This document shows, piece after piece, positions 38,146 through 45,548 of a stretch of DNA of 64,000 bases. Below the pieces are notes generated by a model. The model saw only the letters and a list, made by a program, of their open reading frames with translations. It searched no databases and was not told the DNA's origin. The position numbers and the translations under genes were made by a program. Source of the stretch: Vreelandella zhanjiangensis DSM 21076 (GTDB lineage: Bacteria; Pseudomonadota; Gammaproteobacteria; Pseudomonadales; Halomonadaceae); NCBI RefSeq assembly GCF_000377665.1, contig NZ_KB898651.1, positions 124,001-188,000 of the forward strand. Direction: 5' to 3'. Position 1 is the first letter of the stretch. Each line of letters opens with the position of its first letter.

Positions 38146-38538
38146 ATGGCAAAGCGTGACGTAGTTTACCCCCAGGGCCGACAGGCTCTTTATGAAAAGA
38201 ATGCCTATTCTGCGGCCGTCCGCTCGGGCGACTTGTTATTTGTATCGGGCCAGGTGGGTAGCCGTGAAGATGGTTCGCCTGAGCCTGACTTCGCCGCACA
38301 GGTTCAGCTTGCCTTCGACAACTTGCAGAGCGTGCTGGAAGCCGCGGGCGCAAGCTTTGACGATATCGTCGATGTCACAAGCTTCCATACAGATCCTGAA
38401 ACTCAATTCGCTACCGTGCTGGAAGCCAAGACCCGCGCGTTCCCAGATAAACCCTACCCAAACTGGACGGCGGTCGGCGTAAACTGGCTGGCAGGCTTCG
38501 ATTTTGAAATCAAAGTGATTGCGAGGCTACCCAAGTAA
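38146..38538 (+). CDS. RidA family protein (YjgF/YER057c/UK114)
   Basis: A 130-residue trimeric RidA-fold protein. The start RDVVYPQGRQALYEKNAYSA, GDLLFVSGQVGS and the C-terminal VGVNWLAGFDFEIKVIARLP are typical. True RidA deaminates reactive enamines and needs an Arg near position 105; here the corresponding segment is KPYPNWTAVGVNWL, without a clear Arg, so it is probably a Rid paralogue (Rid1-7 type) rather than the housekeeping enzyme. A LysR gene is divergent. Confidence 0.88.
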   Translation: MAKRDVVYPQGRQALYEKNAYSAAVRSGDLLFVSGQVGSREDGSPEPDFAAQVQLAFDNLQSVLEAAGASFDDIVDVTSFHTDPETQFATVLEAKTRAFPDKPYPNWTAVGVNWLAGFDFEIKVIARLPK

Positions 38539-38644
38539 CCCAGAAGGTTCGCTTGTTTTGCAACAGCAGTGGTGAAGCCCGACATTGCAGAAACCCGAAA
38601 AACGAACAATGCTTGAACAGTGTTTGTAGTAAAGGAGTTTTGCA

Positions 38645-38860
38645 ATGGCGGACTTCAAGCAGCGCGAGTGGGTGAAATGGAAATGGGCAGACAACTGGGC
38701 CGAGGGCCAAGTGACCCGGAAATTTCAGGAAGAAGTAACCCGCAAGCTGCAGGGCAGCGAGGTAACTCGCAAAGGTAGCGAGAAGAACCCCGCGTACTTA
38801 ATCAAGCAAGAGAACGGCAGCAGAGTCTTAAAACTTCATACTGAGCTTAAGAAGGCATAG
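38645..38860 (+). CDS. DUF2945 small protein (Tudor-like fold)
   Basis: A 71-residue basic protein. The pattern V-K-W-x-W at the start, then G-x-V-x-x-K repeats (EGQVTRKFQEEVTRKLQGSE, VTRKGSEKNPAYLIKQENG) and a terminal VLKLHTEL is the DUF2945/hypervirulence-associated Tudor-like family. The VTRK motif occurs three times, which suggests a small internal repeat. AAGGAG precedes the ATG. Function unknown; it stands between the RidA and cupin genes. Confidence 0.85.
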   Translation: MADFKQREWVKWKWADNWAEGQVTRKFQEEVTRKLQGSEVTRKGSEKNPAYLIKQENGSRVLKLHTELKKA

Positions 38861-38874
38861 GCAAGGAGGCCACA

Positions 38875-39387
38875 GTGCGCATCCCACAGCCCGAAATACT
38901 CCATTTTGACAGCGATGAAACGAGCGGTTACCCCAACTCCCCCCTGCCTGTACTGATTTACCGCGAGGTTCTTGACCTCAGCAGTGCAGATGAGCGGGCC
39001 GATGCTTTTGAAAGCATGTTCAAGCAGCACGGCTGGCCGCCAGCGTGGCGTTACTATCTATATGATTTTGACCACTTCCACTCCACCGCCCACGAGGCGC
39101 TAGGCATTTTTCAGGGCCAGGCAAGAGCTCGGCTTGGCGGTCCTAATGGCCGAGAAACAGTGCTTTATCCAGGCGATGTGCTAGTACTGCCCGCCGGGGT
39201 TGGGCATGCCTGCGTAGAGGCTGACGACGATTTCTGCATGGTCGGCGCCTACCCACCAGGACAAGACCCGGAGAACGAGCGCGGCGACCCGGCCGAGCTT
39301 GCAGCGGCACAAGCGCGAGTGGCTTCCGTCACCATTCCAGACACTGCTCCGGTGGGCGGCCCGCTCAAGCCAATGTGGGAACAGTAA
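38875..39387 (+). CDS. Cupin domain protein (YjlB-like)
   Basis: A 170-residue single-domain cupin. It starts with GTG at 38875, eight bases after AAGGAGG. The metal-site motif is seen as HFHSTAHEALGIFQGQARAR and the second motif as PGDVLVLPAGVGHACVE, with His and Glu ligands present. The protein resembles Bacillus YjlB-type cupins of unknown function. It lies 14 bp after the DUF2945 gene, so the two are probably cotranscribed. The enzyme activity cannot be named. Confidence 0.88.
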   Translation: MRIPQPEILHFDSDETSGYPNSPLPVLIYREVLDLSSADERADAFESMFKQHGWPPAWRYYLYDFDHFHSTAHEALGIFQGQARARLGGPNGRETVLYPGDVLVLPAGVGHACVEADDDFCMVGAYPPGQDPENERGDPAELAAAQARVASVTIPDTAPVGGPLKPMWEQ

Positions 39388-39448
39388 CCATAGACGCGGC
39401 CAATCAAGCCCGCTAGACGACTGGTCTAATTAGGCGTAAGCTAGCGGT

Positions 39449-40093
39449 ATGAACATGACACAAGTCACCGGCGATGTCCGGCAGCACATTCTTAACACCG
39501 GCCAGGTCATCATCGGTGGCAAAGGGTTCTCAGCAGTGGGCCTTAACGAGATCCTCAAAGCCGCCGGGGTGCCCAAGGGCTCTTTTTATCACTACTTCAG
39601 CTCCAAAGAAGCGTTTGGCGAAGCGCTACTGCAAGGCTACTTCACTGAGTATCTCGCGCAGACGCAAAAACGCCTTACCCAGCCGGGCGCTTCCCATGCG
39701 GAGTGCCTGCTGAGCTATTGGGCACATTGGCGGGATACCCAACACCACTGCGACCCCAGCGGCAAATGCTTGGCGGTGAAGCTCGCTGCCGAAGTCAGTG
39801 ATCTTTCAGAACGCATGCGCTGCGTGCTGCAACAGGGCACCGAGCGCATTATTGCCAGGTTAGCGCAGTCGATCGAAGCCGCGCTTGCTGATGGCTCGTT
39901 GCCTCAATCTGTCAGCGCTCAAGGCAGTGCCCTGGAACTAGCCACCACTCTCTACCAGCTATGGCTAGGCGCCAGCCTGCGCGCCAAGATTACCCGCGAC
40001 CGGGTGCCGCTGGATGCCGCCTTCAAAGCCACCTACGCGCTGTTAAATCTCGACCCCAACCGCTCTCTCACCCAAGAAAGGACTCAATCATGA
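39449..40093 (+). CDS. TetR/AcrR family repressor
   Basis: A 214-residue regulator. The N-terminal HTH is GFSAVGLNEILKAAGVPKGS then FYHYFSSKEAFGEALL. The C-terminal domain has three Cys residues (ECLLSYW, HHCDPSGKC, MRCVLQ) and resembles the NemR/AcuR-like group that senses reactive electrophiles. Its stop overlaps the next start as ATGA, so it is coupled to a DJ-1/PfpI gene and a DUF1330 gene, an arrangement that fits an electrophile (for example methylglyoxal) response. That role is inference. The region just before the start holds GACTGGTCTAATTAG, an imperfect repeat that may be its operator. Confidence 0.88.
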   Translation: MNMTQVTGDVRQHILNTGQVIIGGKGFSAVGLNEILKAAGVPKGSFYHYFSSKEAFGEALLQGYFTEYLAQTQKRLTQPGASHAECLLSYWAHWRDTQHHCDPSGKCLAVKLAAEVSDLSERMRCVLQQGTERIIARLAQSIEAALADGSLPQSVSAQGSALELATTLYQLWLGASLRAKITRDRVPLDAAFKATYALLNLDPNRSLTQERTQS

Positions 40094-40767
40094 AAATTCT
40101 CGTTGTGGTTACCTCGCACGATAAACTTGGCGACACCGGCAACAAGACCGGCTTCTGGCTCGAAGAGCTAGCTGCGCCCTACTATACCTTCATTGACGCA
40201 GGCGCCGAGCTAACCCTGGCCTCCCCCGCCGGTGGCCAGCCGCCGCTCGACCCCAGCAGCAACGCGCCGGACGCCCAGACCGAGGCTACTAACCGATTCC
40301 AAGCGGACCTCGACGCCCAAGCAGCACTGGCCAACACTCATAAGCTTGCCGATATCGATATCGCCGAGTTCGACGCGGTGTTCTATCCCGGCGGCCACGG
40401 CCCGCTGTGGGACTTAGCCGAGAGCGCCACGTCCGTGCGCCTGATCGAAGACGCCATTGCCGCCAACAAGCCGGTCGCCACGGTATGCCACGCCCCCGGC
40501 GTGCTTCGCCATGTAAAAGGCAGCGACGGCAAACCGCTGGTTTCGGGCCGCAAAGTCACCGGCTTCAGCAACAGCGAAGAAGACGCCGTGGGTCTGACAA
40601 ACGTGGTACCGTTTTTAGTCGAAGATATGCTCAAAGAGAGCGGCGGCGAATACAGTAAAGGCGATGACTGGAGTTCTTACGTACTCGTCGACGGCCTGCT
40701 GATTACCGGGCAAAACCCCGGCTCGTCTGAAGCCACCGCCCAAGCGCTGTTAAAGAAGCTTTCCTGA
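40090..40767 (+). CDS. DJ-1/PfpI family protein (type 1 glutamine amidotransferase-like)
   Basis: A 225-residue DJ-1 superfamily protein. The nucleophile elbow is VATVCHAPGVL with Cys133 and the adjacent His, and the acidic residue is in the segment FYPGGHGPLWD (the Hsp31/YajL pattern). These enzymes act as glyoxalases or deglycases, or hydrolyse small electrophile adducts. The ATG overlaps the TetR stop as ATGA, so the 43 extra N-terminal residues of the open frame are rejected. Fragments of this gene recur at 44964-45044 (its 3' end) and at 48862-48904 (the Cys elbow), evidence of local duplication. Confidence 0.92.
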   Translation: MKILVVVTSHDKLGDTGNKTGFWLEELAAPYYTFIDAGAELTLASPAGGQPPLDPSSNAPDAQTEATNRFQADLDAQAALANTHKLADIDIAEFDAVFYPGGHGPLWDLAESATSVRLIEDAIAANKPVATVCHAPGVLRHVKGSDGKPLVSGRKVTGFSNSEEDAVGLTNVVPFLVEDMLKESGGEYSKGDDWSSYVLVDGLLITGQNPGSSEATAQALLKKLS

Positions 40768-40788
40768 TAATTAACCAAGGAGAATGGA

Positions 40789-41085
40789 ATGCCGGCTTAC
40801 GTTGTACTGACTCGTGAACGCACTCACGACGCCAAGGAAATGGAGCAATACGCCACCAAGGCCAAAGCCGCCCGCGAAGGCCACGACCCGAAGCCGCTCG
40901 CCTTCTACGGCGACTTCGAAGTAATGGAAGGCAGTGATATGGAAGGCGCGGTAATCCTGCGCTTCCCCGACATGGCCGCCGCCCGCGCCTGGTACCAAAG
41001 CGACGCCTACCAGGAAGCCCGCAAGCATCGTTTTCAAGGTGCTGACTATCGCGTGTTTATTGTGGATGGGGTTGAAGAGGCGTAA
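40789..41085 (+). CDS. DUF1330 family protein (intact copy)
   Basis: A 98-residue ferredoxin-like-fold protein of DUF1330, with the expected FPDMAAARAWYQSDAYQEA and F-x-x-x-x-G-D-F-E-V-M-E-G segments. AAGGAG precedes the ATG. It is the third gene after tetR and the DJ-1 gene, 21 bp downstream, and is followed by a terminator, so the three form one operon. DUF1330 proteins are small dimers of unknown activity. A decayed copy lies at 45066-45361. Confidence 0.9.
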   Translation: MPAYVVLTRERTHDAKEMEQYATKAKAAREGHDPKPLAFYGDFEVMEGSDMEGAVILRFPDMAAARAWYQSDAYQEARKHRFQGADYRVFIVDGVEEA

Positions 41086-41114
41086 AGCCATTTTGCAGTA
41101 GTACTTGGAAACAC

Positions 41115-41149
41115 AAAGGGCCGTTCGTTAAACCACGAATGGCCCTTTT
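41115..41149 (+). terminator. Terminator of the tetR/DJ-1/DUF1330 operon
   Basis: AAAGGGCCGTTCGT-TAAACC-ACGAATGGCCCTTT with one G-T pair and a T tract, 30 bp after the DUF1330 stop. The duplicate at 45390 has the fully paired form. Confidence 0.9.
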
Positions 41150-41273
41150 ATATATTCAAAGACCAACATATCTATGCCTAATGGCTGAATAGCAATATAA
41201 CTCTTGGCTTATTCACCAATGAGCTGTTCTAGCTGCCAATAGCGGAGTTGTTCTTTTTAGGTGGAACGGTTAA

Positions 41274-41385
41274 TCAGCTTTGTAAGCTTACCGCCTGCTC
41301 TAACTCTATTCCTCGTTCGGTTAAGCGTTGCTGAGCGTTACCTCAAGATGCGTCTGCCCATCTTCGCTGATAAAAATCTGGATTG
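41274..41385 (-). pseudogene. Remnant of a RhuM-Fic gene (three joined blocks)
   Basis: Three short blocks match the intact gene at 45549-46547 in order but with two large deletions: the stop-codon end (41274-41280, continuing a longer match on its downstream side), a middle block (about 41284-41333, matching about 46126-46174) and a block near the start (about 41334-41385, matching about 46483-46535). About 110 bp remain of 999. The rest of the gap to 41493 holds nothing recognised. Confidence 0.85.
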
Positions 41386-41493
41386 ATTCACTTGAGCTAA
41401 AAGGAAGAGAGTCAGGTACGCTGATCCAAGTTCGCAAGTACACGTACCACTGAAGAACACAATTATTACGGATAGGGTATTAGAAAGCAGAAG

Positions 41494-41538
41494 GCTCGGA
41501 GAAGCGCAACCGATTTAAAGCATTGCGCTTCGCCGAGC
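41494..41538 (-). terminator. Terminator of the TRAP operon
   Basis: A 15-bp stem with one A/G mismatch (GCTCGG-A-GAAGCGCAA / TTGCGCTTC-G-CCGAGC), starting 18 bp after the stop of the TAXI gene. On the minus strand it is followed by the pyrimidine-rich CTTCTGCTTTCT. Confidence 0.7.
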
Positions 41539-41555
41539 GTTAATACCCGTTAGGG

Positions 41556-42539
41556 TTACTCCGCTTCAGGCGGCACCAACTCATCAGGTACTTCGATACC
41601 GATCTCGCGGTAGTAACGAAGCGCGCCCGCGTGTAATGGCGTGGCGGTGTTCTCGACCGATACTTCAGCGGTCATACCTTCAGCAGGGGCGAACGTGCGG
41701 CCTAAATTCTCGACATTTTCCCAGTAAGCGCGAGTGATTTCATAGGCGGCTTCTTCTGACAGCTCATCCGTTGCAGCAATACCAATGTAGGAGCCTAAAG
41801 TGGTGGCTTCTTCCACGTCACGGTAAGTACCGGCGGGGATCACAGCTCGGGACAAGAAAGGCACCGCTTCGGTAGCCTTCTCTATCTGCTCATCGTCGAA
41901 CGAGAGGATGTGCAGCGGCCGAGAAGAGTGAACTTCAGTGAAAGCAGGAATTGGTGGAATACCGTTATAGCTGAAACCGATAATGCGGCCATCTACCACT
42001 GCATCGGCAGCGTCACCCATGCTCATACGTTGATAGTCCGGGGTGATATCCAGCGCATCAAACACCAGCTCGGTGATGTATTCGCCACCACCGCCGATAC
42101 TGCTGGGATTAAAGCGTTCGCCATTGAGTTCCTCAAAGGTTTCAATGCCGCTATCTTGGCGTACTGCCCAGTGCATCGTCGACGGCGCCACCCATAGCAT
42201 CATGCGCATCTGATCAATGGCGTTGTTCTCGTAGCGGCCTTCTCCGTTGTACGCTTCATAGGCACCGGAAGCATCCACCAAGGCTAAATCGATCTCACCA
42301 CGGCCCAAGCGGATAGTATTTTCACGAGAACCACCCGTCTCTCGAACAGAGATTTCTACCGGGGAGTCGGCGCTAATCAAACGTGACAATTCCGAGTATC
42401 CGAAGTACCAGCCGGAAGCAGCCGGCGCTACGCCAATGCTGATCGCTTCGTTAGCCATCGCAGGCGCCGCAAGTGAAGCAACCAGTAGCGTTGATGCCAG
42501 CGACGAAGCGTATCGAGTAAGGGGTAAGCGGCGTGTCAT
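41556..42539 (-). CDS. TAXI family TRAP transporter solute-binding protein
   Basis: A 327-residue periplasmic protein. A signal peptide (residues 1-29, cleavage near APAMANEA) precedes the TAXI domain: ISIGVAPAASGWYFGYSELS, VSVRETGGSRENTIRLGRGE-type region, DLALVDASGAYEAYNGEG and NGERFNPSSIGGGGEYITEL. TAXI proteins bind glutamate, other organic anions or aromatic-type ligands and hand them to a fused TRAP permease. It is the second gene after the permease, 129 bp downstream, and is followed by a terminator. The ligand cannot be told from sequence. Confidence 0.92.
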   Translation of the reverse strand: MTRRLPLTRYASSLASTLLVASLAAPAMANEAISIGVAPAASGWYFGYSELSRLISADSPVEISVRETGGSRENTIRLGRGEIDLALVDASGAYEAYNGEGRYENNAIDQMRMMLWVAPSTMHWAVRQDSGIETFEELNGERFNPSSIGGGGEYITELVFDALDITPDYQRMSMGDAADAVVDGRIIGFSYNGIPPIPAFTEVHSSRPLHILSFDDEQIEKATEAVPFLSRAVIPAGTYRDVEEATTLGSYIGIAATDELSEEAAYEITRAYWENVENLGRTFAPAEGMTAEVSVENTATPLHAGALRYYREIGIEVPDELVPPEAE

Positions 42540-42668
42540 ATGTTTTCTCCTTATTTTACTTTCATATACAGCTTGCGATGCTGTTATTGGCGTAATGGGA
42601 CAAAGCTCAGTTTCTTTCTTTAAACGGGCGGTGAGCCATACCAGGGCCGCACCGCTCCACTCTCAGAT

Positions 42669-44717
42669 TTATTGACGATGCTCTCCGTCACTTGCCGGAT
42701 GAATAGAGCCATGAGTCTTTTGCTGAAAAAACTGCCAAGCAAAGAGTATGACAATTAGTACAACCCCAACAACATCGGTAATAGCCTGACCACTGATCAG
42801 CATTAATGCGGCACCTAGCAATAAACCACGCTCCAGCCAGGAACAGGGCCGCAGGAAATAGCCGATAGTCGAAGCGGCAAGCGCAATAATCCCTAGTACA
42901 CCCGACCCTACCGCCATGGCAATCTCTAAAGGCGTACCATTACCCAACAACGGTGGGTGATAAATAAACATGAAGGGAATTAAAAAACCGCCCAAGGATA
43001 TTTTGGTAGCCGTAAGCGCCGTGCGAAACCAGTGGGCACCCGCAATGGCGCTGCCGATATAGGCAGCCAACGCCACCGGCGGCGTCACGCCCGAAAGAAT
43101 GGCGAAGTAGAGTATAAACAGGTGCGATGAAAGGCTTGGCAGGCCAGCCTCAACGAAGGCGGCAGCCACAACCGATGCAGCCAACATATAGGCTGCAACG
43201 GTAGGCAGTCCCATTCCAAGAATGATGGCCACCACCATGGCGAGTAGCAACGTAATCAGCACATCACCACCGCCTACCAGCAAGATCACCGAGGACACTT
43301 TCAGGCCCAGGCCGGTCAAGCTAATAACGGAAGCAATGATCGCCACGCTGCCGACGATGACCGCAATCATGGCAGCGGTCATCGCGCCTGCTTCCAGCGC
43401 CGCCGGAAGCGACTTCAAACGCTCAACGAATGAACCGGGGCTACGTGGTGATACTAGATAAAGTGCCAAGGCAGTAAAGTAAGCAGAAACCGCCGCCGTG
43501 GTTGGCGTGTAGCGCATCATCAGCATACTGATTAACACCACCAGCGGCAGCACGAGCGTCTCGATATTGAATAGCCCTTCACGCAACGTTGGACGTTCTG
43601 ATTTAGGTATCGGGTTCAGCCCCAAGCGCTTGGCCTCGAAGTGCACGCTCATCCAAATGGCAAGGTAGAACAACAACGCCGGGATCAGTGCTGCACCGAT
43701 GATTTCCAGATAACTCGTCGAAATTACATCAGCCATCACAAAAGCCGCCGCTCCCATGATTGGCGGTAAAATCTGACCGCCGGTCGACGCGGAAGCCTCA
43801 GTGGCCGCAGCGAACCTGGGGCTGTAGCCATTTTTCTTCATCAAGGGAATAGTAAAGATACCGGTAGTAGCCACATTGGCGGCGGTGCTGCCACTGATAC
43901 TACCGAACATGGCGCTGCATAAAGTAGCGGCCTTAGCTGGCCCGCCCGCCATACGTCCGGTCGCGGCATTAGAAAGCCGCATGAAAGTGTCGCCGCCACC
44001 GGTGGTGACCAGCAACGCACCAAACATGATGAAAATGACGATGACCGTCGAAGAGGTACGCATCAGGCTACCGTAGACACCAGTAGGCCCCATATAAAAC
44101 GTCGCGACCAGGTCATCCCAACGAAAACCGCCGTGGCCCCATACACCCGGTAGATATTGGCCGAAAGCGGCGTAGGCCAGCGCGACCAGCACCAGCAATG
44201 GAAAAGCCAAGCCAATAGCCCGGCGGCACGCTTCAAGCAGCAGCAAAATAGCCGAAATGCCAAAGATGATATCGAGAGTGGTGGGCATCAGATAGCCCAT
44301 CTGGTAGATAATTCGGTCAAAGTTCATAACATAATGAGCGCTGACCAAGGCGCTCAATATGATAGGTACAACGTCGTACCACGGAATGCGATGCGTATCG
44401 CGCATCCGGCAGCTGTAGGCTAAAAATATCAGCGGTAGCGCAAACAAAAGGTGCACAGCGTTCTGCGTATTTACAGGTCCGGTAACCGCTGTGTAAAGAT
44501 GAAATATCGCCATGGATAAGGCCGTTAAGCGCATCACCATCAGAGTAAAACCCGCAAGCTGACGTTTGCCGGAATCTTCAGCATATTTCTCTACGACTTT
44601 GTTTCCCGTGCCCGAAGGCGTTGTACCTGGAATACCCTCGTTTTTGTCGACTCCTTCACTAGGGGAAAGATCAGCGCTTTCATGTGCATCATTGCTTTGG
44701 TTTTGATGGCGTGTCAT
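42669..44717 (-). CDS. TRAP transporter fused permease (4TM-12TM)
   Basis: A 682-residue inner-membrane permease in which the small DctQ-like and large DctM-like subunits are fused, the form that goes with TAXI binding proteins. Signatures: GSISGSTAANVATTGIFTIP, ASTGGQILPPIMGAAAFVMA, MGLPTVAAYMLAASVVAAAF and LSGVTPPVALAAYIGSAIAG. A polar 40-residue N-terminus rich in Asp, Glu and Asn precedes the first helix. Uptake is driven by the sodium gradient in known TRAP systems, fitting a halophile. The gene pair is bracketed by direct repeats (40687-41385 and 44964-46535). Confidence 0.93.
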   Translation of the reverse strand: MTRHQNQSNDAHESADLSPSEGVDKNEGIPGTTPSGTGNKVVEKYAEDSGKRQLAGFTLMVMRLTALSMAIFHLYTAVTGPVNTQNAVHLLFALPLIFLAYSCRMRDTHRIPWYDVVPIILSALVSAHYVMNFDRIIYQMGYLMPTTLDIIFGISAILLLLEACRRAIGLAFPLLVLVALAYAAFGQYLPGVWGHGGFRWDDLVATFYMGPTGVYGSLMRTSSTVIVIFIMFGALLVTTGGGDTFMRLSNAATGRMAGGPAKAATLCSAMFGSISGSTAANVATTGIFTIPLMKKNGYSPRFAAATEASASTGGQILPPIMGAAAFVMADVISTSYLEIIGAALIPALLFYLAIWMSVHFEAKRLGLNPIPKSERPTLREGLFNIETLVLPLVVLISMLMMRYTPTTAAVSAYFTALALYLVSPRSPGSFVERLKSLPAALEAGAMTAAMIAVIVGSVAIIASVISLTGLGLKVSSVILLVGGGDVLITLLLAMVVAIILGMGLPTVAAYMLAASVVAAAFVEAGLPSLSSHLFILYFAILSGVTPPVALAAYIGSAIAGAHWFRTALTATKISLGGFLIPFMFIYHPPLLGNGTPLEIAMAVGSGVLGIIALAASTIGYFLRPCSWLERGLLLGAALMLISGQAITDVVGVVLIVILFAWQFFQQKTHGSIHPASDGEHRQ

Positions 44718-44963
44718 AAATTCATTAGCCCAGCTTACGCTTATTATACTGTTAACATCAGGATGGTTTCAGGGGAGCTTGCAGGAACCCATAGCATGAG
44801 AATAAGTGCCTTTTTTCAGAATGATTTTACACGTTTTTTGCTTATCGCGTTGGCGCTTAAACTAACTCTACGGGCGTGGACGAGTATTTCTCAACGCACT
44901 GGAAGGTTTACATAACCAGTACTTTTATTTTTCAGCAGAACTCCTTACCAAATATCTGTAGAA
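44718..44963. other. Upstream region of the TRAP operon
   Basis: AT-rich leader that should hold the TRAP promoter. A short open frame crossing into it (44682-44915) has no ribosome-binding site and no recognisable product. Beyond 44963 the duplicated segment starts. Confidence 0.4.
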
Positions 44964-45044
44964 GTGGACAGCCTACTGATTGCCGGCCAAAACCCCGGCT
45001 CGTCTGAAGCCACCGCCCAAGCGCTGTTAAAGAAGCTTTCCTGA
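44964..45044 (+). pseudogene. 3' fragment of the DJ-1/PfpI gene
   Basis: The last 27 codons or so of the gene at 40090-40767 are repeated here, including the stop codon (TTCCTGA). No start or active-site part is present. Several substitutions are seen in the first 25 bp, and the rest is almost identical to the source. Confidence 0.9.
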
Positions 45045-45065
45045 TAATTAACCAAGGAGAATGGA

Positions 45066-45361
45066 ATGCCGGCTTAAGTTGTACTGACTCGTGAACGCAC
45101 CCACGACGCCAAGGAAATGGAGCAATACGCCACCAAGGCCAAAGCCGCCCGCGAAGGCCACGACCCTAAGCCGCTCGCCTTCTACGGTGACTTTGAAGTA
45201 ATGGAAGGCAGCGACATGAAGGCGCGGTAATCCTTCGCTTCCCCGACATGGCCACCGCCCGCGCCTGGTACCAAAGCGACGCCTACCAAGAAGCCCGCAA
45301 GCACCGTTTTCAGGGTGCTGACTACCGCGTGTTTATTGTTGATGGGGTTGAAGAGGCTTAA
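45066..45361 (+). pseudogene. DUF1330 pseudogene
   Basis: A decayed copy of the gene at 40789-41085. Codon 4 is TAA (45075-45077) where the intact copy has TAC, and one G is missing near 45217 (GACATGAAGG against GATATGGAAGG), which shifts the frame. The ribosome-binding site AAGGAG and the original stop remain. No product is expected. Confidence 0.95.
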
Positions 45362-45389
45362 GTCTTTTTACAATTACGTATAGACGCAC

Positions 45390-45424
45390 AAAGGGCCGTT
45401 CGTTAAACCACGAACGGCCCTTTT
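45390..45424 (+). terminator. Terminator hairpin, duplicate copy
   Basis: AAAGGGCCGTTCGT-TAAACC-ACGAACGGCCCTTT, fully paired, followed by TTTT. It is the counterpart of 41115-41149 and still stands after the DUF1330 pseudogene. Confidence 0.9.
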
Positions 45425-45548
45425 ATACTTTCAAAGACCAACATGTCTATGCCTCATGGCTGAATAGCAATATAACTCTTGGCTTATTCACCAATGAGCT
45501 GTTCTAACTGCCAATAGCGGAGTTGTTCTTTCTGGGTGGAACGATTAA

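Larger units (their letters stand above)
40687..41385. repeat. Segmental duplication, copy A
   Basis: Covers the DJ-1 3' end, intact DUF1330, a terminator hairpin and a rhuM remnant. It matches 44964-46535 in the same orientation. Positions correspond exactly at an offset of 4277 through the DUF1330 start codon, with scattered substitutions and indels after that. The two copies bracket the TRAP transporter. Confidence 0.93.

Noticed and set aside
44682-44915. Short plus-strand frame crossing the TRAP permease start
   Set aside because: No ribosome-binding site, overlaps the divergent promoter, and its sequence is unlike any known small protein.
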